Notes: generated by a model not told the origin, from the sequence alone. Shown: positions 38,870 through 48,250, counted from the first letter of the stretch. The stretch is DNA of 64,000 nt from Atopobium minutum (GCA_900105895.1 FNSH01000001.1:992001-1056000); one strand, 5' to 3'. Numbers and translations: made by a program.

Positions 38870-39294
38870 GACGCATTCTTTTAGCTTCACATGGTGGATT
38901 AGCTGCAGGTATCTATGACACTCTCACAATGATTGTGGGCGATATTCCCCATGTGTATGTGCTTATGTTGGCTCGAGATGACATGCAAAGCATGGCTCAA
39001 AAGGCACGAGATCTATTCTCAACATTTTTACCGGATGACGAGATTGTCGTAGTAACTGACATGCTTGGTTCGAGCGTTAACAATGACATGGTTTCTCTCT
39101 TACCAGAATATCCTCAAATGCATCTGCTGAGTGGCATGAACATGCCTTTGGTTTTGTCGTTAGTTACTTCATTTGATCGCACGCTTTTGGCTGAGGATAT
39201 TTCCGAATTACTCGATGTCGCAAGAGATGGAGTGGTGTATTGCAACCCCTTAGTTATGCAGAGCTTAGATGATGAGGAGGATGATATTTTATGA
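38866..39294 (+). CDS. PTS mannose-family EIIA component
   Basis: A 142-residue EIIA of the mannose/fructose/sorbose family. MRRILLASHGGLAAG places the phospho-His at residue 9. VVTDMLGSSVNNDM and the helical C-terminus match the family. It receives phosphate from HPr and passes it to EIIB, whose gene overlaps it by 4 bases. First full gene of a EIIA-EIIB-EIIC-EIID operon. Confidence 0.92.
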   Translation: MRRILLASHGGLAAGIYDTLTMIVGDIPHVYVLMLARDDMQSMAQKARDLFSTFLPDDEIVVVTDMLGSSVNNDMVSLLPEYPQMHLLSGMNMPLVLSLVTSFDRTLLAEDISELLDVARDGVVYCNPLVMQSLDDEEDDIL

Positions 39295-39758
39295 TTAAAC
39301 TCGTACGTTTGGATTACCGCCTCTTACATGGCCAAGTAGTTGTAAGTTGGGTAAAGGCAACAAATGCCCAGCGTATCATTATTGTTGATGATGAAACAGC
39401 AAGTAATGATCTTAAGAAAAGTGCTATCAAGCTTGCAAAACCCGCAGGCGTACGCGTCAACATTTTTAGCGTTCATCAGACTCTTGAGAAAATGCCAAAA
39501 ATTGAACAGCTGAATGAAAATATTATTTTTATTTTTGGTTCTACAACTCATTTACTGGCATTTATTAAAAAATACCCCTCCATTACCAAAGTCAATTATG
39601 GCGCCACAGCAAATGTCGACGGCGCAAAGCAGGTTGGCCAATCCGTCTTTTTAACCGAACAACAACAGGAAGATACCCGAGAGCTTCTTACTATGGGTGT
39701 TGAGATTACTGTGCAGCAAACGGCTGGCTCCTCTGCCGAAGAGCTAACCAGACTATGA
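39291..39758 (+). CDS. PTS mannose-family EIIB component
   Basis: A 155-residue EIIB. LVRLDYRLLHGQVVVSWV contains the phosphorylated His13. The rest (TNAQRIIIVDDETASNDLKKSAIKLAKPAGVRV) is typical of the family. It overlaps EIIA by 4 bases (ATGA). Confidence 0.94.
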   Translation: MIKLVRLDYRLLHGQVVVSWVKATNAQRIIIVDDETASNDLKKSAIKLAKPAGVRVNIFSVHQTLEKMPKIEQLNENIIFIFGSTTHLLAFIKKYPSITKVNYGATANVDGAKQVGQSVFLTEQQQEDTRELLTMGVEITVQQTAGSSAEELTRL

Positions 39759-39835
39759 AGCACACAAGCATATCAAGCATGTTCTATATACGGTATTCGA
39801 ATATAAGTATTGGGTTTTAGAGGAAAGGGGAGCAC

Positions 39836-40639
39836 ATGAACACACTGGGGACAGCGGTGCTTATTGGTCTCATTGGCGTATATGCCATTCTTGACTCAAG
39901 GCTGTTTGGTCGCCTTAATGGTGAGCAGCCTCTGATTACCTCTGCATTAGTTGGCCTAGTGCTCTGTAATCTTCCTGCGGGCTTAGCTGCAGGTGCAACG
40001 ATTGAGCTCATGAGTATGGGGTTGGTTCAGGTAGGAGCTGCTGTTCCTCCTGACATGGTCATGGGCGGTATTATTGCAACGGCATTTTCAATTTTAACGG
40101 GTACCACTCCAGAAACTGCAGTTGCCATTGCTGTACCAGTAGCTGTTTTGGGTCAGCTGCTTGGCATTGCTTTTCGTACGGTTATTGCTGCTCTTACTCA
40201 CAGTGCTGATTCTGCAATTGAGAGCGGGCAGTTTAAGAAGGCAACAAACTTTCACATCGTATGGGGTACCGTTTTGTACTCACTCATGTATTTCATTCCA
40301 ATCTTTTTGGCGATCTATCTGGGCACTGATTTTGTCCAGGGTATTGTGAACGCGATTCCCGAATGGGTTACCAATGGTCTTAATCTAGCAAGTAAGTTCC
40401 TTACCGCTTATGGTCTAGCACTGCTTTTGTCACTCATGGTGGGCAACCAGATGATGCCCTTCTTCTTTGTTGGCTTCTTTGCTTGCGCCTACCTGAACAT
40501 CGACGTAACTGCAATTTCCATCTTCGGCGTTCTTGCTGCCGCAATTTTGCTACCGCTTAAATTTGGTAAGACCAAGGTAGCCATTGCTACAGCTGGTTCT
40601 GATGAAGATTACGACCCACTTGAAGATGACGAGGATTAA
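39836..40639 (+). CDS. PTS mannose-family EIIC component
   Basis: A 267-residue membrane protein with family sequence LNGEQPLITSALVGLVLCNLPAGLAAGATIELMSMGLVQVGAAVPPD and several hydrophobic helices. It forms the sugar channel with EIID. The C-terminus is acidic (DEDYDPLEDDED). A 77-base gap separates it from EIIB; GGAAAGGGGAG precedes the start. Confidence 0.93.
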   Translation: MNTLGTAVLIGLIGVYAILDSRLFGRLNGEQPLITSALVGLVLCNLPAGLAAGATIELMSMGLVQVGAAVPPDMVMGGIIATAFSILTGTTPETAVAIAVPVAVLGQLLGIAFRTVIAALTHSADSAIESGQFKKATNFHIVWGTVLYSLMYFIPIFLAIYLGTDFVQGIVNAIPEWVTNGLNLASKFLTAYGLALLLSLMVGNQMMPFFFVGFFACAYLNIDVTAISIFGVLAAAILLPLKFGKTKVAIATAGSDEDYDPLEDDED

Positions 40640-40651
40640 GGGAGAGTACTC

Positions 40652-41491
40652 ATGGCTGACGATACAAGCATCAAGGAGATCACTCCTCGTAAACGCTATA
40701 GCCAAGTCTTCTGGCGCTCCTGGGCAATTCAGGATTCTTGGAACTATGAGCGTCAAATGAACCTCGGCTTTTTGTATGGCATTGCTCCTACTATTGATCG
40801 TTGCTATCCAGACGAGAATGATCCAGAGCAAGTAGAGAAACGCAAAGAGGCATATAAGCGCCACATGGCTTTCTATAACTGCACACCTCAGACGAGTGCA
40901 TTTGTATTAGGCTTGGCCTCTTCTATGGAAGAGGAGTATGCGCGCGATCCAGAAAGCATAGATCCTGAGTCTATTACCGCTATTAAAACCTCCCTCATGG
41001 GGCCGCTATCAGGTATTGGCGATTCCTTCTTCCAAGGCACTATTCGTGTTATCGCATTTGGTCTAGGTGCTTCGCTTGCTGCACAGGGTTCGATTCTTGG
41101 TCCTATTATTGCAATGCTGATTTCGATTCTCACCTCAGCACCTATTACCTGGCTTGCGGGAAAGTTTGGCTATGAAATGGGCAACTCGTATCTCGAGAAG
41201 CTCCAAGGCTCCAACATTATGGCAAAGGTTATGTATGCATCAGGCATCGTTGGACTCATGGCTATTGGTGGCATGGTAGCAACACTTATTGGCATTACTA
41301 CGCCTATTACGCTTCCTGGAGGAGGCACTGCTCTACAGGACATTCTTAATGGCATTATTCCTCAGATGCTTTCACTGGGCATCTCCATGCTTATGTTCTA
41401 TCTCATTAGGAAAGGCGTTAATACCGGCTGGCTCCTTGTGCTGTGCATTGCAGGCGGCCTGATTTTGAGTGCTTGCGGCATCTTTGCGTAA
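40652..41491 (+). CDS. PTS mannose-family EIID component
   Basis: A 279-residue membrane protein with the EIID signature (FWRSWAIQDSWNYERQMNLGFLYGIAPTI, then GPLSGIGDSFFQGTIRVIAFGLG) and C-terminal helices. With EIIC it moves and phosphorylates the sugar. GGGAGAG lies before ATG 40652. Confidence 0.94.
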   Translation: MADDTSIKEITPRKRYSQVFWRSWAIQDSWNYERQMNLGFLYGIAPTIDRCYPDENDPEQVEKRKEAYKRHMAFYNCTPQTSAFVLGLASSMEEEYARDPESIDPESITAIKTSLMGPLSGIGDSFFQGTIRVIAFGLGASLAAQGSILGPIIAMLISILTSAPITWLAGKFGYEMGNSYLEKLQGSNIMAKVMYASGIVGLMAIGGMVATLIGITTPITLPGGGTALQDILNGIIPQMLSLGISMLMFYLIRKGVNTGWLLVLCIAGGLILSACGIFA

Positions 41492-41551
41492 TGCCTGCTG
41501 CGTATGTAGGTATGTCTCATAAAAGCTCTTCCATGCGAAAGGATTTGTGTT

Positions 41552-42538
41552 ATGGAAAATAGTATTGACCTTGTTCGTGTTAAACAGATTGTTTCTGAAG
41601 TATTGTCTCATCACACCATCAATGACATCGCATTTGTCGGGTGTGGTGCATCAAGTTCTGAACTACACCCTGGTTTTTATTTTCTCAAGGATGCTGCAAA
41701 GAAATTGCGCGCTTTTCACTATACCGCTGCAGAGTTTAATACCGATACACCCCAATGGCTTGGCGAGAATAGCGTCGTTATTGCAGCGTCTTTGGGAGGC
41801 GGTACTCCAGAGACCGTAGAGTCAATTGAGGTAGCCAAGAAGGCAGGTGCAACTGTTATTTCGGTAACGCATGCTGCAGATTCTGCTCTTACCAAACAGG
41901 CCGATTACGTTATCGTTCATGGCTTTGAGAAAAACTATGCGGCTAAGCTTGAAAAAATGGGCTATGTGATGGCGTTTGCTGTTGAGTTTTGCAACCAGGT
42001 TGAGGGCTATGAGTATTACGACCAGATGGTAGATGGTTTCAATACTATTTTTGATTTGGGTGAGCGTGCCGCCAACCAATCAAAGGGACTTGCCGAGCAA
42101 TTTGGTAAAGAGTTTAAAGATGATGAGATCATTTACTACATGAGTTCTGGCTCGTCTATGCAGGTTGCATACTCGAGCTCTATTTGCCTCATGATGGAAA
42201 TGCAGTGGATCAACTCCGGCAGCTTCCATTCGGGTGAATTTTTCCACGGTCCCTTTGAGATTGTTGATAAGGATGTCCCCTTCGTTCTTATGATGAATGA
42301 AGGCAAAACACGTTCCCTTGATTCACGTGCTTTAGATTTTCTCAACCGTTTTGGTGCCAAGGTTGCTGTGGTTGATTCTAAGGATTATGGCCTTTCTTCT
42401 GCCGTGAGTCCTGAAGTGGTAACGTATTTTAATCCCTTCATACATACTTCTGTATTTCGTGCATACGCAGAAGCTATTGCAGAAGAGCGCCAACACCCCC
42501 TCACGCTTCGTCGCTATATGTGGAAACTTGAGTACTAA
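41552..42538 (+). CDS. SIS-domain deglycase, FrlB/GfrF-like
   Basis: A 328-residue protein with two SIS domains (VGCGASSSEL and SLGGGTPETVESIEVAKKAGA; then YYMSSGSSMQVAYSSS and GSFHSGEFFHGPFEIVDKDVP). It most resembles FrlB and GfrF, which split fructoselysine-6-P or glucoselysine-6-P into glucose-6-P and lysine. Salmonella gfr pairs such deglycases with a mannose-family PTS, as here. A general aldose/ketose isomerase or aminosugar deaminase remains possible. A hairpin terminator follows. Confidence 0.75.
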   Translation: MENSIDLVRVKQIVSEVLSHHTINDIAFVGCGASSSELHPGFYFLKDAAKKLRAFHYTAAEFNTDTPQWLGENSVVIAASLGGGTPETVESIEVAKKAGATVISVTHAADSALTKQADYVIVHGFEKNYAAKLEKMGYVMAFAVEFCNQVEGYEYYDQMVDGFNTIFDLGERAANQSKGLAEQFGKEFKDDEIIYYMSSGSSMQVAYSSSICLMMEMQWINSGSFHSGEFFHGPFEIVDKDVPFVLMMNEGKTRSLDSRALDFLNRFGAKVAVVDSKDYGLSSAVSPEVVTYFNPFIHTSVFRAYAEAIAEERQHPLTLRRYMWKLEY

Positions 42539-42575
42539 TTCAGACTGCGTAATTGATAGTAAAGATATCGGTAGG

Positions 42576-42604
42576 GGAGGCAGGTTTAGGCCTGTCTCCT
42601 TTTT
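42576..42604 (+). terminator. Terminator after the SIS deglycase gene
   Basis: GGAGGCAGG pairs with CCTGTCTCC (one G-U) over a TTTAGG loop, followed by T's. Confidence 0.8.
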
Positions 42605-42630
42605 GTTGAACATACTAAGGAGGTACCTTT

Positions 42631-43280
42631 ATGGCTGCCATTACTGATGTGCGCGCCGTGCTCTTTGATATGGATGGAGTTCTTATTGACTCAGAATCCT
42701 TTTACAATCAGCGTCGTGCTGCCTTTCTCAAAGCTGTTGGACGAGCTTCTCAGAGCGGTATTGATTTTTCTGGTTTTAATGATCAAGCTATTTGGGAAAC
42801 ATTGGTACCGGATAACGCGGAACTACGTGCTTGTTTGCGTGCTCAATATGATGAGTACCGCACGACGCATCCTATTGATTATGCGACGAGAAGCAATCCT
42901 CAAGCCCCGAGCTCTTTAAGGCATTACATGCACGCGGCGTGCTGACTGCCATTTGTTCTTCTTCAGAACCTACCATGATCTCTGAATATTTAGACGCTCA
43001 GGATTTGAGAGATCTGGTCGATTTTGTTATCAGCGGGAGCCAGTGTGCACATCACAAACCACAGCCAGATATTTATCGGAATGCGATGCAAGCTTTGCAT
43101 GTGCGGCCTTGGCAGTGTTTGGTTGTAGAAGATTCTCCCACAGGCATTCAGGCGGGCCTTGCGAGCGGAGCCGTGGTGGTTGCACTTGCTCAATATTCAG
43201 CAGGTCATCTCGACCAAAGCGAAGCCCATGTGGTGGTTGATCGTTTACTTGATATTTTGCCTTTTATACGTTCACAATAG
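42631..43280 (+). pseudogene. HAD-family phosphatase (beta-phosphoglucomutase-like), frameshifted
   Basis: The first part has the HAD nucleophile motif VLFDMDGVLIDSE and a cap domain. The frame runs into a stop at 42945. The second part continues in another frame with LFKALHARGVLTAICSSSE (motif II), HHKPQPDIYRNAMQAL (motif III Lys) and VVEDSPTGIQAGLASGA (motif IV). One added C in the run 42905-42908 joins them through APELFKAL to a 216-residue protein, the normal length. A good ribosome site (AAGGAGG) precedes the start. Either a true mutation or a base-calling error. Confidence 0.85.
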
Positions 43281-43314
43281 CTTAAAATAAATCTTTACTA
43301 CTGCATATGTCTAT

Positions 43315-44040
43315 ATGAATGAGATTGTTATGCCCTCACCTTTGTACCAACAAATTTATGAAGAGATCCAATCATCAATTGAAACTGGGGAGTATGTTGA
43401 AGACCAGATGCTTCCTACGGAAAAGGAACTTATCGAGAAGTACGGGGTAAGCCGCATTACCGTAAGGCGAGCAATTGAAGATCTGTGTGCTGATGGGTAT
43501 CTGATTAAACGTCAGGGTAAGGGAACTTTTGTCGCACCACCGCACATGAGCCGCGCTTTTTTGCAGTCCAATTTAGTGCAGTCATTTACTGATTTATGTG
43601 CGAGCGTGTCGGTCAAACCCGGTGCCCATGTTATAAGCAGAGAAATCGTACCCGCTCGTGAGCAAGAACGAGAATTTTTGGGTTTACCCGAGGGCGCTTT
43701 ACTTTTGTATATCAAACGTATCCGTACCGCCGATGATATGGCTATTTTTGAAGAGAATCTTTTTTGACCCTATGAGGGATTTACAGAGCTCTTCTCGGCA
43801 GATTTAGAAGATGTATCTATCTTTGCCGCCATGAAAGATCTTACTGGTAGGTATCCAAAAAGTACGTATAAACGTACTATTGAGGCGGTAAATGCTAATG
43901 TTCGGCAGGCAAGTAATTTATCTATTCAGCCTCGGTCTGCCCTTCTTTACTTGCATGTTTTATTTCTAGACCAAAATAAAAAACCTCTCTGTATTGGTAA
44001 ACAGTATTATGTGGGCAGTCGTTATCAATTTGATATATAG
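43315..44040 (+). pseudogene. GntR/UTRA-family regulator with in-frame TGA
   Basis: The N-terminal winged helix is intact (PLYQQIYEEIQSSIETGEYVEDQMLPTEKELIEKYGVSRITVRRAIEDL). The UTRA ligand domain begins at about residue 80 but is cut by TGA at 43765-43767 after FEENLF. The same frame continues PYEGFTELFSADLEDVSIFAAMKDL to TAG 44040, completing a UTRA domain and a normal 241-residue length. As written, a 150-residue protein with DNA-binding domain and partial sensor would be made. Start may be ATG 43330. It probably controlled the adjacent PTS-deglycase genes. Confidence 0.85.
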
Positions 44041-44077
44041 GCGCCCGCTGCTCATGCTTAGAAGGGTATAGAAAACC

Positions 44078-45118
44078 ATGAATCCACAGCGTACCAAGCA
44101 TATAGAAATATCTTCTGAAGATCTTGCTTCGCTTAATCGTGCTCCTCAGCTGCGTTGGGCTACGCTGGGCTGCGGACTTATCGCCCATGAGATGGCGGAA
44201 GCTTTGGCGCAGACGGGACGCTGTTTTACTGGCGCGTTTAGCCGCACGCCTGCCAAGGTTCAAGCGTTTGCGCAACGCTACGATATTGAGCGTACGTATA
44301 CCTCAGTGGATGAGGTCATGGCAGATCCAGCCATTGATGTGGTGTACATTGCAACGCCTCATACTACGCATGCAGACTATATCCGTTTAGCGCTTATGGC
44401 TGGCAAGCATGTTTTGTGCGAGAAGGCCATCACAATTAACACTGCTGAGCTTGATGAGCTGCAAGCTCTTGCTGCCGATAAAGGCCTGGTGCTCATGGAT
44501 TCATGCACCATTTTGCACATGCCGCTGTACAAGGAGCTGCGCCGCCGTTTAGAGGCGGGAGACTTTGGTCGCGTACATTTGGCGCAGGTTAACTTTGGTT
44601 CATTCCATGAGTTTGATGCACAATCCCGCTTCTTTAATCCTCAGCTGGGCGGTGGGGCCATGCTCGATATTGGGGTGTACGCCTTTTCATTGGTGCGCAC
44701 CTTCTTTTTAAGTACTCCCACACAGCTTGTCTCGCTAGAAAATTCCGCTCCAACCGGCGTGGATGACGAGTGTGCTATAGCCATGCGCAATGCAGAAGGC
44801 CAGCTGGGCGTGATTACTCTTACGCTGCAGGCCAAGCAGCCAAAGCGTTATGTAATTGCTACCGACAAAGGCTATTTGGAAGGTATGGAATATCCTCGTG
44901 CGGACACCGCCACCTTCCGTAGCTGGCCACAAAATGAGGTGGAGACCATCACGGTGGGAAAGCGTGCACTGGCGCTTAACTATGTGGTGGCAGATATGGA
45001 AGCTGCCGTTGCGGGCGATGCGGATACTGCCCGCATTAACACCTGGTCACGCGATGTAATGAAGCTTATGACAGATTCCCGCTACGCGTGGAGCTTCCGC
45101 TTCCCGAGCGAGAAATAG
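44078..45118 (+). CDS. Gfo/Idh/MocA-family oxidoreductase
   Basis: A 346-residue NAD(P)-dependent dehydrogenase. The Rossmann motif reads RWATLGCGLIAHEMAEAL, then VVYIATPHTTHADYIRLALMAGKHVLCEKAI with the catalytic-site Glu-Lys, and GGGAMLDIGVYAFSL in the C-terminal domain. Substrates of this family are diverse sugars and polyols. It follows the broken GntR gene after 37 bases and could belong to the sugar locus, or be independent. Confidence 0.9.
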   Translation: MNPQRTKHIEISSEDLASLNRAPQLRWATLGCGLIAHEMAEALAQTGRCFTGAFSRTPAKVQAFAQRYDIERTYTSVDEVMADPAIDVVYIATPHTTHADYIRLALMAGKHVLCEKAITINTAELDELQALAADKGLVLMDSCTILHMPLYKELRRRLEAGDFGRVHLAQVNFGSFHEFDAQSRFFNPQLGGGAMLDIGVYAFSLVRTFFLSTPTQLVSLENSAPTGVDDECAIAMRNAEGQLGVITLTLQAKQPKRYVIATDKGYLEGMEYPRADTATFRSWPQNEVETITVGKRALALNYVVADMEAAVAGDADTARINTWSRDVMKLMTDSRYAWSFRFPSEK

Positions 45119-45132
45119 GGGTGAGAAATACC

Positions 45133-46056
45133 ATGAGCCATGCCACCGATGCTGCTGATGCACAATCTTTGCTTCGTGCTGGGGCGCCCGGCACCCATCC
45201 GGAATTTGATCGACTTGCACGGACAATTTGGCGCCTTCGCCAGGAGGATGGTTGCCCTTGGGATAAGGTTCAAACGCACCAGTCCATTGCAAAAAACATG
45301 ATAGAAGAGGCCTTTGAGGCTGTGGATGCCATAGAGGCAAACGACCTTCCTCACCTGCAAGAAGAGCTGGGAGATGTGCTCATGCAGGTATTGTTGCATG
45401 CACAGATTGCAGACGATGCCGATGAGTTTACCCTCGATGAGGTGTGTCATGAGCTCAATGAGAAGCTCGTGCGCCGTCATCCGCACGTGTTTGGTGAGTT
45501 GGATGCGTCGGATGCGGATGAGGTGCTTCAGATTTGGGACTCAGTCAAGAAGACCGAGCGCAGCAGCAACGATGATGCGGCATCCGCGGGGCTTCTCGAT
45601 AGCATACCGGTGTCACTACCTGCGCTTATGCAGGCTCAAAAGATTTCTAAGCGCGCGGCTCAGCTTGGCTTTGAGTGGGAGTCTACCCAGGATGTGTGGG
45701 ATAAGGTAGACGAGGAGCGCAGGGAGTTTCTGGCCGAGAAGCCCGGGACGCCAGAGGCGCTTATGGAGTTTGGTGACCTTTTGTTTGCGCTGGTAAACGT
45801 GGCGCGTAAAGAAGGCATTGACGCAGAAGAAGCACTGCGTCGGGCTAATCGCAAGTTTCGCGCACGTTGGGCACAGATGGAGATGCAGGCCCACAGCTCT
45901 TCTCGCGAGATGGAGAGCTACTCCGCAGATGAGCTTGAGGCTTTGTGGGATGCGGCTAAGGCTGCTGAGGCGGCGAGCACTGCTGGAGCTATGGATGCTG
46001 GGCTTGCGGATGCGGACGCTGGAGCTACGGATGCAAACGCTGGGTCCACGGATTAG
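45133..46056 (+). CDS. mazG: MazG nucleoside triphosphate pyrophosphohydrolase
   Basis: A 307-residue protein hydrolysing NTPs to NMP and PPi. The first MazG domain has GCPWDKVQTHQSIAKNMIEEAFEAVDAI and EELGDVLMQVLLHAQIA with the metal-binding acidic residues; a second one has EKPGTPEALMEFGDLLFALVNVARK. The start ATG 45133 is preferred over the longer frame that would overlap the oxidoreductase gene. The last 40 residues are Ala/Gly/Asp/Thr repeats (ADADAGATDANAG), likely disordered and not part of the enzyme. Confidence 0.93.
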   Translation: MSHATDAADAQSLLRAGAPGTHPEFDRLARTIWRLRQEDGCPWDKVQTHQSIAKNMIEEAFEAVDAIEANDLPHLQEELGDVLMQVLLHAQIADDADEFTLDEVCHELNEKLVRRHPHVFGELDASDADEVLQIWDSVKKTERSSNDDAASAGLLDSIPVSLPALMQAQKISKRAAQLGFEWESTQDVWDKVDEERREFLAEKPGTPEALMEFGDLLFALVNVARKEGIDAEEALRRANRKFRARWAQMEMQAHSSSREMESYSADELEALWDAAKAAEAASTAGAMDAGLADADAGATDANAGSTD

Positions 46057-46223
46057 TTGGTATATCTTATAGAAACACTCTTCAGGCTTGCGAATATTGC
46101 GATTGTTGCGTTGACACCGCTGCCTGAGGTGAGTGGGTTTGATATAACTAAAGGCACACCACACAACATGCCTTTGCGCGAGGTAGGTTGCACGCCACAA
46201 ACACAGCAGAAATGAACTAAACC

Positions 46224-46928
46224 ATGGCATCAGCTGACGATACAATTTCTTTCAAAGCTCAAAAGGGTGGGAAGACTACGCGGGCTGCTCGGTCAAGCAA
46301 AACGGGCAGTACGGCTCAGCGCTCTGGAGCCGGAAGGACTTCTCAGCCCACAAAGACAGCAAAATCATTACAAAATAAGACGGTCCAAAATAAGGCGCCT
46401 CAGGATAGGATGACTCAAGAGAGGGCAAAAGTCTCCTCTGATGGCGGACGTATTCATGCGGAAAAACGAGCTGTTCGCAGGCAAGAAAAGCCTTCCACTA
46501 AGCTGCAACAGCTTGCTGTATGGCGGTCTAAACTGGGAAACCACCGTGGTGTGCTTGTGGTCCTAGGCGCCATATTGCTGGTGATTATTTCTTTGTATGC
46601 TCCGGTGCGTGCCTGGTATTCTGCTCATCGGGATGCGGAGCTGTACACCAAGCAGCTACAAAAGCTCCAAGAGGACAACGCTGCGCTGCAAGACAACGTT
46701 ACGCGTCTCCAGTCTAAAGAAGGCATCGAGGATGAGGCTCGTAAGCGCGGGTATGTAGAGCAGGGGGAAACGTCGGTAACCATCAACGGCATGACGGACG
46801 ACAGCGCCGAGGCCAAGGCTGATGCATCTAAGAACTCTTTGGATGGTGTTTCTACGGATGATCCGTGGTATATCAAGGTGTTCGATACCGTTTTCTTTTA
46901 TCAGCCACCCAAGGTAAGCGAGCGATAA
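46224..46928 (+). CDS. DivIC/FtsB-type septum formation protein
   Basis: A 234-residue bitopic protein. Residues 1-100 are basic and disordered (Lys, Arg, Gln, Ser, Thr). A membrane helix lies at 109-127, followed by a leucine-zipper-like coiled coil at about 135-168 (LYTKQLQKLQEDNAALQDNVTRLQ) and the EDEARKRGYVEQGE motif typical of DivIC/FtsB proteins. It should act in the divisome with FtsL and DivIB. The long N-terminal tail resembles those of actinobacterial homologues. The next gene is a Ppx/GppA phosphatase, a pairing common in this phylum. Confidence 0.85.
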   Translation: MASADDTISFKAQKGGKTTRAARSSKTGSTAQRSGAGRTSQPTKTAKSLQNKTVQNKAPQDRMTQERAKVSSDGGRIHAEKRAVRRQEKPSTKLQQLAVWRSKLGNHRGVLVVLGAILLVIISLYAPVRAWYSAHRDAELYTKQLQKLQEDNAALQDNVTRLQSKEGIEDEARKRGYVEQGETSVTINGMTDDSAEAKADASKNSLDGVSTDDPWYIKVFDTVFFYQPPKVSER

Positions 46929-47023
46929 GCCAGAGTCAAATCTAGAGCCGGTAACGATAATCCAAGGCATGCTAACGACACATGTTCTCATAAGCGAGCA
47001 ACAAGCTTTTAGGAGCGGCCAAT

Positions 47024-48061
47024 ATGTCTAGGGTAGAAAAATATTCTAAAATCGCATGTATAGATATTGGGACAGTTACCTCACGTTTAGCTAAAGCAGA
47101 GTTTAATTCTTTTGATAAAACACTGCACGCAATTCAAAAAGAGTCTCGCATATGTGACTTAGGAGAAGGCCTGGCAGAGTCAGGATTTTTGTCTGATGCA
47201 GCTATCAATAGGGTACTGACTGCAAGTGCTAGCTTTATAGATGAGGCGCGTGCGTGGGGTGCACGCACCGTTGTGTGCACGCTTACCAGCGCTGCACGGG
47301 AAGCAACAAACAGTGCGCTCTTGCTCAAGGGCCTTCAGGAGCAAGGTCTAGTGCCGCATATTATTCCGGGTTCAATAGAAGCGCGTCTTACGTTTATGGG
47401 CGTAGCATCAGACTTTATCGGTAGACGTCTTGTAGTGTGTGACAGTGGCGGTGGATCAACAGAGCTGGCAGTTGGTAGCCTACAGGCATCAGGCAAGTTG
47501 GAATTAGAGGATGTTATTTCCCTTCCCATTGGCGCACGCCGCATTACGGATATGTTTTTGCTTGCATCCAACCCGCCAACGGCAGTAGCGCGCAAGCAGG
47601 CATTTGACTACTGCAGCCAGCTATTTACCAAGCATATGCCTGCTGCACTGCGCAACGCTGCGCTGCACAGCGCCGGTCAGTACAACACAGCTCTGCCAAT
47701 TGTTGCGGTGGGAGGAACAGCTACGTCACTTGTGGCAATGGACAAAAAGCTACAACCCTACGATGCTTCTGTTGTGCACCTCTCTCGCATTACTACGCAA
47801 AACGTAGCTGAGCTCACCGAACTTCTCGGCAGTATGACCACAGAGCAGCGAGCACAGGTGGTAGGGCTACAGCCCGCTCGTGCGGGTGTTATTTTAGGTG
47901 GTGCCATTGCGGTGCAGGCCTTGCTTTGCGCGGCAGATGCTTCCTGTATGCAGGTGAGCGAACATGATTTGCTGTATGGTTTAGCGCAGGCGGCGTATGC
48001 CGCTCAATGCGGTGTGCAGAGTTTTGAAGATTGGGAAATCCAAGTCTCGCATCTGTGCTAA
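47024..48061 (+). CDS. Ppx/GppA-family phosphatase
   Basis: A 345-residue exopolyphosphatase/pppGpp phosphohydrolase-type protein. Two ASKHA phosphate loops are visible, IACIDIGTVTSRLAKAEF at the N-terminus and VVCDSGGGSTELAVG near residue 140, with AVGGTATSL near 228. It may degrade polyphosphate or pppGpp; sequence alone does not decide. AGGAG lies before ATG 47024. Confidence 0.9.
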   Translation: MSRVEKYSKIACIDIGTVTSRLAKAEFNSFDKTLHAIQKESRICDLGEGLAESGFLSDAAINRVLTASASFIDEARAWGARTVVCTLTSAAREATNSALLLKGLQEQGLVPHIIPGSIEARLTFMGVASDFIGRRLVVCDSGGGSTELAVGSLQASGKLELEDVISLPIGARRITDMFLLASNPPTAVARKQAFDYCSQLFTKHMPAALRNAALHSAGQYNTALPIVAVGGTATSLVAMDKKLQPYDASVVHLSRITTQNVAELTELLGSMTTEQRAQVVGLQPARAGVILGGAIAVQALLCAADASCMQVSEHDLLYGLAQAAYAAQCGVQSFEDWEIQVSHLC

Positions 48062-48091
48062 ATCTGAGGTAGGATAGTGCAGTACCTGTGT

Positions 48092-48176
48092 GGGGGCGTG
48101 GTGGAATTGGCAGACGCAGGGGATTTAAAATCCCTGGCCGAAAGGCTTGCGGGTTCGAGTCCCGCCGCCCCTACCA
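48092..48176 (+). tRNA. tRNA-Leu (TAA)
   Basis: A class II tRNA with acceptor GGGGGCG/CGCCCCT, D arm GGTGGAATTGGCAGACGC, anticodon loop TTTAAAA (TAA), variable arm, T arm GCGGGTTCGAGTCCCGC, discriminator A and encoded CCA. The first acceptor pair is G-U. Confidence 0.93.
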
Positions 48177-48250
48177 GCTTTTCTCTGGGCATCCATCACA
48201 CGTGTACGAGAACTTACTCGGTTTATCAGGGATAACAGGTTTGATGCGCT

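Noticed and set aside
43765..43767. TGA as a selenocysteine or recoded codon
   Set aside because: UTRA regulators do not use selenocysteine, no SECIS-like structure was evident, and nothing suggests a changed code. A nonsense change is simpler.
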